Of a DNA stretch of 63,367 bases, positions 44,845 through 53,987 are shown one piece after another; the first letter of the stretch is position 1; each line of letters begins with the position of its first letter. Position numbers and translations under genes: made by a program. The notes below the pieces were generated by a model. The model searched no databases, was not told where the DNA came from, and saw only the letters and a program-made list of their open reading frames with translations. Source of the stretch: Verrucomicrobiota bacterium (GTDB lineage: Bacteria > Verrucomicrobiota > Kiritimatiellia > CAJWTS01); contig JAQBYD010000016.1 of the NCBI GenBank assembly GCA_027623315.1, positions 1 to 63,367 of the forward strand, written 5' to 3'.

Positions 44845-45471
44845 ATGAAGACGAATATCTTACGCCTTGTCTGCGCCACGGCCTTGGCCCTTGCAGTCGT
44901 TTCTGAATCTGTCGGCCAGGAGGGCAACCGGGATTCGCGCCCGGTTCGCATCCGCGAGATTGAAGGGATGGGGAAGAAGGGGTTGGTCAACACGCCTGTG
45001 TATAGCTCCAGTGTGAGCGGCGCATCGCGCAAGCTCCGCGAATGGGGGCAGATTCGCGTGGAATACCAAACCAGCAAGGACCCCCGGTGGGAGTGGATCA
45101 ATACGCTGCGCTTTAAATACCATGTCTTGCTGATGAAGCGCACACGCGACAAGAAGCGCGAATTCACAATGCTGCGCGGGGACGTGACCTATGTCGACGT
45201 GCAGGGAGGCGAAGAGCACCAGTCCACGATGTTTATTCGTCCCCAGACGATCGAGCGTTACGGTCTGCCCGTCGCCGTGCATGTGCAGATCACTCCGGAT
45301 GACGGGGACACCACAGCCGCCGATGTCTCCGAGAAGCTGAGCGGCGGCGCGTTGCCGGAGCAGTGGTGGGACAACGACCGGCTAGACGTGAAGGACGGGC
45401 TCCTCTATAGCCGCGCACGCTCGCCGTTCGCCCTGATCGACATCGATAACTACGAAACCATTCAGCAGTAA
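44845..45471 (+). CDS. Amuc_1102-like pilus operon protein
   Basis: This 208-residue protein starts at ATG 44845, with GGGAGA eight bases upstream. A signal peptide is visible: Lys-Thr-Asn, then 'ILRLVCATALALAVVSESVG'. The mature domain includes 'WGQIRVEYQTSKDPRWEWIN' and 'KYHVLLMKRTRDKKREFTML', patterns I associate with the Amuc_1102 family, exported proteins at the start of PVC pilus operons. The next gene (PilM-like) begins 12 bases after the stop. Its precise function is unknown even in relatives; a role in the pilus base or outer-membrane complex is inferred. Confidence 0.7.
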   Translation: MKTNILRLVCATALALAVVSESVGQEGNRDSRPVRIREIEGMGKKGLVNTPVYSSSVSGASRKLREWGQIRVEYQTSKDPRWEWINTLRFKYHVLLMKRTRDKKREFTMLRGDVTYVDVQGGEEHQSTMFIRPQTIERYGLPVAVHVQITPDDGDTTAADVSEKLSGGALPEQWWDNDRLDVKDGLLYSRARSPFALIDIDNYETIQQ

Positions 45472-45483
45472 GAGTTCCCGCGC

Positions 45484-47142
45484 ATGTTTGGCTCGAAGCG
45501 CATACTTTGTCTCAATATCGGCTCACATAACGTGACCCTGGCCGAGTTCTCGATTACGGGCGGTGGTCCGCAGTTGTTGAACTACGTCGTCCAGGCGCTC
45601 GGGATTGAGCCGGGCGATGACTCCCGGCGCGGCCCCGTGATCACGGACACCATTCGCAGCGCCATGGCAGCCACGCATATGAAGGCGGGGCCCCTCAACG
45701 TAGCCATCTCCGGGCAGGTTGTTTTTCCACGTTTCGTAAAGCTCCCGCCGCTCTCCGGCGACCGGATCGAGCAGATTGTCCAGTACGAAGCCGAGCAGAA
45801 CGTTCCGTTCCCGATCGACGAGGTCGTCTGGGACTACCAGCTGATCGACACCGGCGACAGCGAGGTGAGCGCCATGTTGGTGGCGGTCAAGTCGGAGATC
45901 GTCGAAGAGCTGACCTCGGCGATCGAAGATGCAGGGCTCGAACCGCAGGTGGTGGACGTCGCGCCCCTCGCGCTGCACAACGCGACGGCGCATAACTACG
46001 AGGATACCGGAGAGTGTGTCACGGTCCTCGATATCGGCGCCCGCTCGACCAACCTGGTCTTTATAGAAGGGCCGAGAGTCTTCAGCCGCAGCATCCCGGT
46101 CGCGGGCAACGCGATTACGCAAGAGCTCATGAAGGAGTTCGGCCTGTCCTTTCAGGACGCGGAGGAGTTGAAGCTCGAGAAGTCTGTCGTGGGCCAGGGC
46201 GGCCCGGTAGGGGGTAGCGCGGACGCGGTGATGGACCAGGTTTCGAAGAACGTTCGTAGCGTGATGACGCGGCTGCATGCCGAGGTGAACCGTTCCATCA
46301 ATTTTTATCGTGGTCAGCAGGGCGGAAACGCTCCGGTACGTGTGCTGCTGACAGGCGGCAGCTCTGTCATTCCTGGTATGGATACATTCTTCAGCGAGAA
46401 GCTGGGGCTTGAGGTGGAGATCCTGAACCCGTTTCGACAGGTTCCAGTGTCGGGATCCATCGACGCCGATCAGATCGAGGACGACATCGGCCTGTTGGGT
46501 GAGGTCGTCGGACTGGCCTTGCGCGGTACGCCGAATTGTCCAAGCGCGATCAACCTCATGCCGCGCGAGCTGGTTCGTCGCAAGGCGTTTCGCGGGCGCG
46601 TGCCGTTCTTCGTGATCGCGTCAATCTGCACGATGGCGACGATCGTCCTCTGGTGGTTGCACGCCGGCCGACTCGGCTCCGGCATGCAACGCCAAAAGGC
46701 TACGATCGAGCAAGTCATCGGGGCGGTACGCCAGGATGAGCAGTCGCTCACGAAGGCCCGCAAGAAGAGTACTTTGGCCAACGAAAAGGCACAGATCCTG
46801 GTTGAATTGATCGAGTCGCGCGGTGCCCTGAGCAAGGTCGTTAGCGAGATCCGCGAGGGCATGCTGGACGGTATGTGGCTGACGGCCGTGGAGCCGGAGT
46901 ACAACGAGGCACGCACGGAGATCCGGGCGATGTACATCACGGGGTACGGGTTCGACGACCTTCTCAAGGCCTACGGCGGCACGGAGGGGAATCCGATCGA
47001 GTATTTTCGTGATCAGCTACGGGGCTCGGCATTGTTCAATGCTGAGGGCACCGAAGTGCGCAGCCAGGGCATGGTCGAGGGCGATTTTGCACGACAGTTT
47101 CAGATTCGAGTGGCGCTGCAGACGCCAATGCGCGCGTGGTAG
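45484..47142 (+). CDS. PilM-PilN fusion, Amuc_1101-like
   Basis: This 552-residue protein joins two parts. Residues about 1-350 are the actin-like PilM ATPase ('LCLNIGSHNVTLAEF', 'VLDIGARSTNLVFI', 'VRVLLTGGSSVIPGMD'). Residues about 353-545 look like PilN: 'AINLMPRELVRRKAFRGR' is the INLxP N-terminal motif that docks into PilM. A helix follows ('FFVIASICTMATIVLWWL', about 375-394), then a coiled coil and a PilN-like periplasmic domain. A fusion fixes the PilM-PilN pairing that is otherwise made by peptide docking. It lies in the inner membrane alignment complex. The next gene overlaps or follows immediately. Confidence 0.8.
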   Translation: MFGSKRILCLNIGSHNVTLAEFSITGGGPQLLNYVVQALGIEPGDDSRRGPVITDTIRSAMAATHMKAGPLNVAISGQVVFPRFVKLPPLSGDRIEQIVQYEAEQNVPFPIDEVVWDYQLIDTGDSEVSAMLVAVKSEIVEELTSAIEDAGLEPQVVDVAPLALHNATAHNYEDTGECVTVLDIGARSTNLVFIEGPRVFSRSIPVAGNAITQELMKEFGLSFQDAEELKLEKSVVGQGGPVGGSADAVMDQVSKNVRSVMTRLHAEVNRSINFYRGQQGGNAPVRVLLTGGSSVIPGMDTFFSEKLGLEVEILNPFRQVPVSGSIDADQIEDDIGLLGEVVGLALRGTPNCPSAINLMPRELVRRKAFRGRVPFFVIASICTMATIVLWWLHAGRLGSGMQRQKATIEQVIGAVRQDEQSLTKARKKSTLANEKAQILVELIESRGALSKVVSEIREGMLDGMWLTAVEPEYNEARTEIRAMYITGYGFDDLLKAYGGTEGNPIEYFRDQLRGSALFNAEGTEVRSQGMVEGDFARQFQIRVALQTPMRAW

Positions 47143-47156
47143 CAGGCAGGTGTGCT

Positions 47157-48077
47157 TTGAAAGATAAACTACGGATATTTTCCATGGCTCTCGGGGTGGT
47201 TACCTTGATCGCCGTGATTGGAGGCGTTTTCCTGGTGATTGCCGGCCAGAACGAGTTCCGTCAGAAGCAGTCGGACACCGAGGCGTCCCGAAATGACGTC
47301 ATCCGCTTCTATGGAAAGAATCCCTTTCCTTCTAAGGGCAATACCGACATAGAAGTTCAGAACGCCCAGCTTATTGAGAGCGTGGGATACCGCGGTCTGA
47401 ATGACCTCCTGCGGGCCCACGATATTCAACCGATGGAGCTGACGCCGGGACGCTTCAAGGATTTTCTATCCTCAACATTGAAGTTGATGCGTGAGTACGC
47501 ATCGGAGAGGCAGATCCAGGTCGATCCCGAATTCCCCTTCGGCTTTGGTCAATACACCGGGACTGAGATTCCTCGCCCACAGGACGTTCCGCGACTGACG
47601 CAACAGCTCCAGATCGTGTCCAATATCTGCATGACCCTATTCGACGCCGGGATCACAGAGTTGGAATCTGTCGAACGTGAACGGTTCGAAGGCGTCGAGG
47701 GCTCGGCGAGTTCCGCCGGCGGCGGGGCGCTGATCAACGCGGCGGCCGGAATGTTACAAAAGGGGCAACTCTTCGTGCCCTGGCGCTTCCGGGTCAGCTT
47801 CAATGCCAAGGAAGGTGCGATCCTTGGCTCGCTCAACGGTTTCAATCGGGAAGCGGTACTGCTCAAGGTGAACTCGGTGAGCACGCGAAGCCTGTCGATG
47901 GGCGTGTCGCCTCCTAAGTACCCCTTCGTGGGGCAGGAGAAGTCCCAGCCGGCCGACGGCAAGCAGCCGGAGCGGCTCTCGCCGAACGAACGCCTGGTGT
48001 CGGGCGGCGTCGAACCGATCTTGCCCGTGCGAATGGATCTGAGCGTCTACCAGTTCGCGGAGACGCAGACGAGATGA
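47157..48077 (+). CDS. Amuc_1100-like, PilO-type pilus protein
   Basis: This 306-residue protein is the positional equivalent of Amuc_1100, an abundant Akkermansia envelope protein. A TTG at 47157 follows AGGCAGG; a GTG at 47136 inside the pilM stop is the alternative. Residues about 9-30 are a helix ('MALGVVTLIAVIGGVFLVIA'), followed by a coiled-coil-like region and an alpha/beta PilO-like domain ('ESVGYRGLNDLLRAHDIQP', 'YTGTEIPRPQDVPRL'). It lies between PilMN- and PilP-like genes and ends in an ATGA overlap with the latter. PilO-like function is inferred. Confidence 0.65.
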   Translation: MKDKLRIFSMALGVVTLIAVIGGVFLVIAGQNEFRQKQSDTEASRNDVIRFYGKNPFPSKGNTDIEVQNAQLIESVGYRGLNDLLRAHDIQPMELTPGRFKDFLSSTLKLMREYASERQIQVDPEFPFGFGQYTGTEIPRPQDVPRLTQQLQIVSNICMTLFDAGITELESVERERFEGVEGSASSAGGGALINAAAGMLQKGQLFVPWRFRVSFNAKEGAILGSLNGFNREAVLLKVNSVSTRSLSMGVSPPKYPFVGQEKSQPADGKQPERLSPNERLVSGGVEPILPVRMDLSVYQFAETQTR

Positions 48078-49144
48078 AAGAGCAACTTGCCAAGGTCGGA
48101 ACAGCGCTGCGGCGCCACTACGATAAGATCATCGCGCTTGCCGCCGTGCTCGCGCTGGGGGCATCAGGGCTTCTGTATGTCACCAACGGTAGGGCGATCG
48201 AGCGGGAACAGCGCGATCTCGAGGAATGGCTCCGCACGCTCGCCCCGACATTTCCCGCGAATTCAGTCGTGGATGTTTCGGCGTTCGAGGGAGCGGCCAG
48301 ATTGCATCAGAACCAGGTGCAGATTGCACAGGGCGACGTGACGATCTTCCGTCCCGAGAAACGATACACATGTCACGACTGCAGGCGTCCGCGGCCGTTC
48401 TTGCCCGAAGGGGTGAAGCCCGAAGATCATCCATGTCCGTTCTGCTTTGTGATCGACGATGTGCCGCCCGAACTGCCGGACTTTGATCAAGACGGTATGT
48501 TGGACCGCTGGGAGGCGGCCCACGGCCTGGACTCCGGGGACCCGGCGGATGCCGCATATGACCCGGACAAGGATGGCTTCACCAACCTGGAAGAGCATGC
48601 TGGCGATCCGCAGACCACGCCGAGGGACCCGCAAAGTCATCCGCCGATCCTCCAGAAGTTGACGCTTCACCGCCTGGGGGAGGTGTCCCTAAATCTCACG
48701 TTCCAGGGCTGGACGCAGTTGGAAGGCGAGAAGCCGCGCGTCTCCATCAACCGGGGCTCACAGACGTATTGGAGATACATCGGCGAGAAGATTTTCGGTT
48801 TCACCTTGAAGGGCCTGAATGCGAAGACGACCGAGAGGCAGATCTCGCCAGATTCGTCGTCAATGATAGTAGTCGATGTCTCAGAACTGGTGCTGGAGAA
48901 GGATGGCGAGGAGATAATCCTTATTTTGGGCCACCAGGAGAAGCCGGTCATATACTACGCCGAAATCAAATTTAGGATCGATGGCAGCCTCTACGAAAAG
49001 CTCTTTCTGAACTCCGAATTTGAGCTTGATCCGAACTCGCCCTATAAAGGACGCAAATTCAAGGTGATTGGTATTGACAGACAGAAGAAACGTGTACTAG
49101 TACAAGACGCCAAAACCAGTAGGAAGCGCTGGTTCGAGGAGTAG
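48074..49144 (+). CDS. Amuc_1099-like, PilP-position protein with Cys motifs and calcium-like loops
   Basis: This 356-residue protein has one N-terminal helix ('IIALAAVLALGASGLLYV', residues about 19-36). Cys pairs 'YTCHDCRR' and 'HPCPFCFV' follow (about 97-125) and resemble a zinc ribbon. Then come two acidic loops, 'DFDQDGMLDRWEAAHGLD' and 'DPDKDGFTNLEEHAGDP', of EF-hand/thrombospondin type. The last 130 residues are beta-rich with 'FKVIGIDRQKKRVLVQDAK' close to the GspC/PilP end motif. It sits before the secretin gene, the place of PilP. Zinc and calcium binding are inferred. Confidence 0.65.
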   Translation: MKEQLAKVGTALRRHYDKIIALAAVLALGASGLLYVTNGRAIEREQRDLEEWLRTLAPTFPANSVVDVSAFEGAARLHQNQVQIAQGDVTIFRPEKRYTCHDCRRPRPFLPEGVKPEDHPCPFCFVIDDVPPELPDFDQDGMLDRWEAAHGLDSGDPADAAYDPDKDGFTNLEEHAGDPQTTPRDPQSHPPILQKLTLHRLGEVSLNLTFQGWTQLEGEKPRVSINRGSQTYWRYIGEKIFGFTLKGLNAKTTERQISPDSSSMIVVDVSELVLEKDGEEIILILGHQEKPVIYYAEIKFRIDGSLYEKLFLNSEFELDPNSPYKGRKFKVIGIDRQKKRVLVQDAKTSRKRWFEE

Positions 49145-49217
49145 CCTGGCTGCGGCCGACAGGAACTCTCGTATATTTTTTAAAACCAACAGCCCGACCT
49201 CAGGAGCTAATGCACGA

Positions 49218-52200
49218 ATGGACTTGATGCGAATGCCCAATTTAATCCGCGGAATCATGATCGCCATGGGGGTCGTAGGCCTGGTGTTATGCACGGTTTG
49301 TGACGCGCCGGCTCAGAACGGCACGGTTGAAGAAGAGGCCGCCGTGGCAGCCGAAGAGGCCTTGGTCGACGCCGTCACCGGATTCGAGGACGAAGACCTG
49401 GTTGATCTCGAGATAGGGTCCGAAGAGAAGGGCGCCGAGGAAGAGGTGCGCCGGGCTCGAGAAGATGCCGAGGAGATCCTCGACATGCTCGCCGTTCCAG
49501 CTAGGCCTGCCGAACCCGCCCCCGTGGCTTCAGAAGAAGAGTTCGCGCGTGAGCAGGGCCGCGAGCCGGTCGTGGTCGAGATTGTTGAAGATTCGGCCGA
49601 TGAGACGCCGGTCGCCGAGGACGTGAGCGCGGACGTCATTGCGGTGATTGCAGACGCGGCGCCGCCCGCCCGCGATAAGGACGCGCAAAATCTGGGGCTC
49701 GAAGAGCCGGGCGTGGCCGGGCCGGAACTTGAATCCATGCAGGGGGCGGCTGTCGATGCGACGTCGCTCGCAGCGACGGAGCTGGAATCCCCCGCGCCGG
49801 AGATTGCCGACATGCCTGCCCGGGAAGAGCGGGCTGGCGGGCAGCTGGCCGATGCCGGGGACGCTGAGATCCCTGCAGAAATTATTGAACTCGAGGCGAG
49901 CTTCGAGCGTACGGATCGTCGCATCAGCCGTTTCGAAGAGCGGGCGAAGGACGAGAGCGCAGAGCCCGAAGACGCAATCGAAGACGTGCCGGATGAAGCC
50001 ATCGAGGAAGCTGTGACGGAGACTGTGACGGAGACTGTGACGGAGACTGTGACGGAGACTGTGACGGAAGCCGTCGAGGAAACCGTTGAGGAAGCCGTCG
50101 AGGAAGCTGTGACGGAAGCCGTCGAGGAAACCGTAGTCGAGGCTGCTGTCGAAGCGCCCGTGCCGCAAGAGGTCATCGAGACGATCCCCGAGGCGGTGGA
50201 TGTGGCTGTACCGGTCGATATTGCCCCCGCGGCGCTTGTCGAAGACGTCCTGAACGTGGTTGAGGACGCTCCCGAAGAAGTTTTTGAGGACGTGACCGAA
50301 GAAGTTTTTGAGGACGTGACCGAAGAAGTTTTTGAGGACGTGACCGGGGAAAAGGGCGCTGAGGAAGCGGCTGCGGAGGAGGAGGTCGACGGTCTCATGG
50401 ACGCAATCGTCGAGCCGGCTGTTGAAGTCGAAGAGGCCTTCGTTGAGGCCCCGGCTGAAGATCTCTTTGATGAGGAAATCGCCGCAGAGCCGCCTGACGA
50501 GGCCCCGCTTGAGGATCTGCCCGAGCTGGAAGTGGTCGAAGAGGCCCCCGCCGAGAACTTCCTGGTAGAGGAAGTGCTGGCCGAAGGTGCCATTGATGAG
50601 GCAGTCGAGGATCTCCCGGCGCAGAAGGTTGAAGAGGAGTTGTCCGAAGAGGAGCTTTTCGAGGTGCCCGTCGAGAATACGCGCGCCGAACCGCAAGAGC
50701 CCGCCGAGCCGGTCGAGCAGGCGGTCCAATCGGAACCCGCGTCTGAGCCTGCGGCCCAGCCTGACGTTGCAGACGTCACGGGAGCGAACTCGCCCGACTT
50801 GCAGCGTCTAATCGATCGGCAGCGTGCCCATTACAAATCTCATCTCAACGGGCTTGAGTCTAACATGGAGCTCGCTGGTCGGGCCATGAAGTCCGCCGAG
50901 TTCACGGACGCCCGCGACCTGTACGGGCAGGTCTTGGCGATCTATTCCGATCTGCCGGGCCCTGCGCGCAGACAATATGCCGAGCTTCGCAAAGACGCCC
51001 GGATCGGGCAGGCCGAGGCGAACTACCAGTTAGCGCGATACTTCTTCAAATCCCAGCAGATCAAGGAAGCCCGTGACTCGGCTAAGAACGCGTTGAACAC
51101 CTGGCCGCAGCATAAGGGCGTTCCGCGCTTGATCGCCGACATTGATGCTTACGAGAAGCGTGTTGCTGAGGAGGAGGCGCGCCGGGTAGACCCGCCCTCG
51201 CGGCGCATCGAAGAGAGTAGTTACCAGGACAAGATGCAGCAGATCGCGAAAGCGATGAGCGAGGGGCGCGAACACTACGTGCTGGGCGAATATGACGAGG
51301 CCTTGGGCGACTTTGAGACGGTTCTCGCGCTGGATCCATACCATCGGGACGCGCATGCGCTGCGGCGCAAGGTTGCCCAGAAGACCTACACGCTACGCAG
51401 GGCCGAGCTGGATGGCACCGAAGACCAAATGATGCAGGAAGTGGCGCGCGCGTGGCGGCCCGAGGATTACGTCCCTCGCGTGCCCGACGAGTACGCACCC
51501 GGTGAGGGAGGCAGCCGGTCCCGGCTTCAACCCCCACGAATTATCGAGATGATGAAGCAGATCGAAATTCCGGAACTCGATTTCCGGCAGGCGATTATCT
51601 ACGACGTGATCAAATTTCTGGTGGATGCCAGTCGGAAGCACGCCCCCGATAGTTTCAGCGAGCGTGACAAGATCAAGGGGATCAATATGGTCCTCAAGCT
51701 CGACGATGAAGCGGGGGCGACGTCCGCTCCTTCCGAACCCGACGACATCTTCGGAGGCGCCGCGGAGTCCGGCCCAGGGGGAGGATCCGCCCGCACCGTC
51801 ACTCTGAATGTTCGCTACATCAGCCTCTATGACGCCCTTAACACGATTACCAAGGTGACCGGCCTGAAGTATCGCATCGAAGGCGATATTGTCGTGATTG
51901 TGGACGAGAAGGATCCTGAGGGAGAGCTCATCCAGCGGACCTATCCAGTTATGGGCACCTTCGAGGAGACCATATTTGATGTTGCCGAGACCTCCGGCGG
52001 GAGCGGTCGCGGCGGTGGTGGCGGCGGCGGCGAGTTTATCGACATTGGCGATGATATTAGCGTCGACCGTGGTGAGCGAACCCCTCAGCAGGCATTTGAG
52101 GAACTCGGGGTCGAGTTCCCGAAAGGTTCCTCACTGCGCTACGTGCGCCAACTCGGCAAGATTTTCGTATCCAATACGGCCGGTAACCTGCTCAAGCTCG

Positions 52201-53210
52201 AGGAGATCCTGCGCGAACTGAACGTGACGCCCAAGCAAATCGAAATCGAGGCACGCTTCGTGGATGTCGGCGAGACGGATCTGAAGGAGCTCGGACTCGA
52301 GTGGCTGTTGACGGACAACTACGAGGTTGCCGTGAAGGATGGCCCCTCCGGGATCTCTCCTGCCGGTCGCGAGCGGATCCTTATCGAGGAGAATGCGGGT
52401 ATCGGCGGATTTACGCGCGGGCTTCGGTTCCTTAGCGAGGATGCCGGCGGAGTCATCGGCGGTGTCGGCTCGGGCCTGGGCACCCTCGGATCCCTCCTGT
52501 CCGTTCAGAGCCTCTTGACGAACCCGGAGATGCGTTTCGTACTGCACGCACTCGAGCAGAACGGAAACGCGAACTTACTATCCGCCCCCAAGGTCCTCGC
52601 GCAGAACGGCGAAGAGGCCGAGATTAAGGTGGTGCGCGAATTCATTTATCCAACCGAATTTGAGACGGAGCCGATTACGGCCACGGGTGGGATCAACAAC
52701 AACACGACAACCATTGGCCAGTCGGTGACACCCACCTCATTCGAGACGCGTGAGGTCGGTGTTCTCTTGAACGTGATTCCGGAAGTGAATCCCGACGGCA
52801 ATTTGATTACCCTGACGATGACCCCGCAGGTCGTCTCGGGACCGGACTTCATCGACTATGGCTCAGAGGTTGTGCTCCCCGACGGAACGATCAACAGGAC
52901 ATCCTTCCAGCAGCCAATCTTTTTCGTTCGCCAGGTGCAAACACGGGTCATGATTTACGATGGTGCGACCGTCGTCATGGGCGGCATGATCACCGAGGAA
53001 TTGACCAAGACCGACGACAAGGTGCCGCTGCTGGGCGATCTTCCGGTGCTTGGACGATTGTTTCGTTCCAAGAGCAGCCACAGTGAAAAACGGAATTTAT
53101 TGATCTTTGTGACCGCACGCCTGGTGAATCCGGCCGGAGAGCCCACCGGGCGACCGTCCGGGCCGAGTCGCTTGTTATCGGCCGGGGCCGCGAGTGGTGA
53201 CAATCGCTAA
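49218..53210 (+). CDS. Amuc_1098-like type IV pilus secretin (PilQ-type) with very long acidic insertion
   Basis: This 1330-residue outer-membrane pore subunit has its start at ATG 49218 after AGGAG. The signal peptide ends 'CDAPAQ' (about residue 34). Residues about 35-520 are a Glu/Ala/Val-rich low-complexity region. TPR-like helices run at about 535-710, then N-domains, then the secretin core (about 1060-1320) with 'VGVLLNVIPEVNPDGNLITL', 'VVMGGMITEE' and the signature 'VPLLGDLPVLGRLFR'. A Gly-rich loop (about 930) lies between N-domains. Family members lack an insertion this long. Two tandem DNA repeats lie in the acidic part. It is the last gene of the pilus operon. Confidence 0.85.
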   Translation: MDLMRMPNLIRGIMIAMGVVGLVLCTVCDAPAQNGTVEEEAAVAAEEALVDAVTGFEDEDLVDLEIGSEEKGAEEEVRRAREDAEEILDMLAVPARPAEPAPVASEEEFAREQGREPVVVEIVEDSADETPVAEDVSADVIAVIADAAPPARDKDAQNLGLEEPGVAGPELESMQGAAVDATSLAATELESPAPEIADMPAREERAGGQLADAGDAEIPAEIIELEASFERTDRRISRFEERAKDESAEPEDAIEDVPDEAIEEAVTETVTETVTETVTETVTEAVEETVEEAVEEAVTEAVEETVVEAAVEAPVPQEVIETIPEAVDVAVPVDIAPAALVEDVLNVVEDAPEEVFEDVTEEVFEDVTEEVFEDVTGEKGAEEAAAEEEVDGLMDAIVEPAVEVEEAFVEAPAEDLFDEEIAAEPPDEAPLEDLPELEVVEEAPAENFLVEEVLAEGAIDEAVEDLPAQKVEEELSEEELFEVPVENTRAEPQEPAEPVEQAVQSEPASEPAAQPDVADVTGANSPDLQRLIDRQRAHYKSHLNGLESNMELAGRAMKSAEFTDARDLYGQVLAIYSDLPGPARRQYAELRKDARIGQAEANYQLARYFFKSQQIKEARDSAKNALNTWPQHKGVPRLIADIDAYEKRVAEEEARRVDPPSRRIEESSYQDKMQQIAKAMSEGREHYVLGEYDEALGDFETVLALDPYHRDAHALRRKVAQKTYTLRRAELDGTEDQMMQEVARAWRPEDYVPRVPDEYAPGEGGSRSRLQPPRIIEMMKQIEIPELDFRQAIIYDVIKFLVDASRKHAPDSFSERDKIKGINMVLKLDDEAGATSAPSEPDDIFGGAAESGPGGGSARTVTLNVRYISLYDALNTITKVTGLKYRIEGDIVVIVDEKDPEGELIQRTYPVMGTFEETIFDVAETSGGSGRGGGGGGGEFIDIGDDISVDRGERTPQQAFEELGVEFPKGSSLRYVRQLGKIFVSNTAGNLLKLEEILRELNVTPKQIEIEARFVDVGETDLKELGLEWLLTDNYEVAVKDGPSGISPAGRERILIEENAGIGGFTRGLRFLSEDAGGVIGGVGSGLGTLGSLLSVQSLLTNPEMRFVLHALEQNGNANLLSAPKVLAQNGEEAEIKVVREFIYPTEFETEPITATGGINNNTTTIGQSVTPTSFETREVGVLLNVIPEVNPDGNLITLTMTPQVVSGPDFIDYGSEVVLPDGTINRTSFQQPIFFVRQVQTRVMIYDGATVVMGGMITEELTKTDDKVPLLGDLPVLGRLFRSKSSHSEKRNLLIFVTARLVNPAGEPTGRPSGPSRLLSAGAASGDNR
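50013..50068 (+). repeat. 12-bp tandem repeat in the secretin acidic region
   Basis: GTGACGGAGACT repeats four times plus an 8-base partial copy, encoding Val-Thr-Glu-Thr units. Copies are identical, so it is recent or kept uniform. The 12-bp unit keeps the frame. Confidence 0.9.
50274..50345 (+). repeat. 24-bp tandem repeat in the secretin acidic region
   Basis: Three identical 24-base copies lie end to end, each encoding Glu-Glu-Val-Phe-Glu-Asp-Val-Thr. Frame is preserved, so copy number can change without breaking the gene. Confidence 0.9.
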
Positions 53211-53255
53211 GCGGAATTCTGCCGTTGCGGAGGCGTTTTCGGTGTCTTTTTTTTG

Positions 53256-53285
53256 TTGACGATAGTGGCATAGCTACTGTAGAGT
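53256..53285 (+). promoter_or_regulatory. Possible sigma-70 promoter before coaE
   Basis: TTGACG (53256-53261) and TAGAGT (53280-53285) are 18 bases apart, following a T8 run after the secretin gene that could be part of a terminator. The leader to coaE would be about 95 bases. Confidence 0.3.
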
Positions 53286-53384
53286 TCTGCCGAATTAGCT
53301 CAGAAGAGCTTTTGGTGACTTCTTTCCCACTTCTCTGTTTCCCCTACCGATTCCGCATATTGATGTGATCTTTCCGTCGATTGC

Positions 53385-53987
53385 ATGGTGAAAATTGCGA
53401 TTACAGGCGGCATCGCCTGTGGAAAGAGTCTCGCAGGGAAAACTTTCGAGGAGAATGGGATTCCCGTACGCGACACCGACGATATCGCTCATGAACTCAT
53501 GCAGCCGGGAGACCCGGTATTCGACAACGTCGTAAAAGCGTTTGGGGCTGGGATCCTGGATGACGAGCATAGCATCGATCGATCCGTGCTGGGGAAGCTG
53601 GTTTTCAGGGATCCGGAAAAACTCGAGCAACTAAACGAATTGGTGCACCCGCAGGTGATGCGCGTGACGGCCGAGTGGCTGCAAGCGCAGGAACAGGATT
53701 CACAGAGGGTAGCCGCGGTGATGATTCCTCTACTGTACGAGCGAGGGATGCAAAGCGGTTGGGACGCGGTACTTTGTGTTGCCGCACCGCATGCCGACCA
53801 GTTGCGCCGTCTTTGCGCGCGCGGGCTGTCGAGGGAAGATGCGGAAATCAGAATACGAGCGCAGTTAGATGTCAGGCAGAAGATGAAGTTGGCGGATGTT
53901 GTGGTTTTCAACAGTGGGTCGAAGGAGCTACTGGGGGATCAGACACGGCGAGCAATAAGACAAATCCTGGAGAACAGTGATGGTTGA
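53385..53987 (+). CDS. coaE: Dephospho-CoA kinase
   Basis: This 200-residue kinase makes the last step of CoA synthesis (3'-phosphorylation of dephospho-CoA). P-loop '[14 protein letters not shown]' opens the protein, followed by '[14 protein letters not shown]' (family DxD-x-IA motif), '[12 protein letters not shown]', '[10 protein letters not shown]' and '[11 protein letters not shown]'. Length is standard. The end overlaps rho by 8 bp. No signal or extra domains. Confidence 0.92.
   Translation: MVKIAITGGIACGKSLAGKTFEENGIPVRDTDDIAHELMQPGDPVFDNVVKAFGAGILDDEHSIDRSVLGKLVFRDPEKLEQLNELVHPQVMRVTAEWLQAQEQDSQRVAAVMIPLLYERGMQSGWDAVLCVAAPHADQLRRLCARGLSREDAEIRIRAQLDVRQKMKLADVVVFNSGSKELLGDQTRRAIRQILENSDG

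Noticed and set aside
50013..50345. CRISPR-like repeats
   Set aside because: Copies are directly abutting 12- and 24-bp in-frame coding repeats with no spacers.
49313..50779. 488-residue Ser/Thr-rich open frame on the minus strand
   Set aside because: It is the antisense shadow of the acidic region of the secretin. Glu/Ala/Val codons read backward give Ser/Thr/Ala, and it has no ribosome site or signal.
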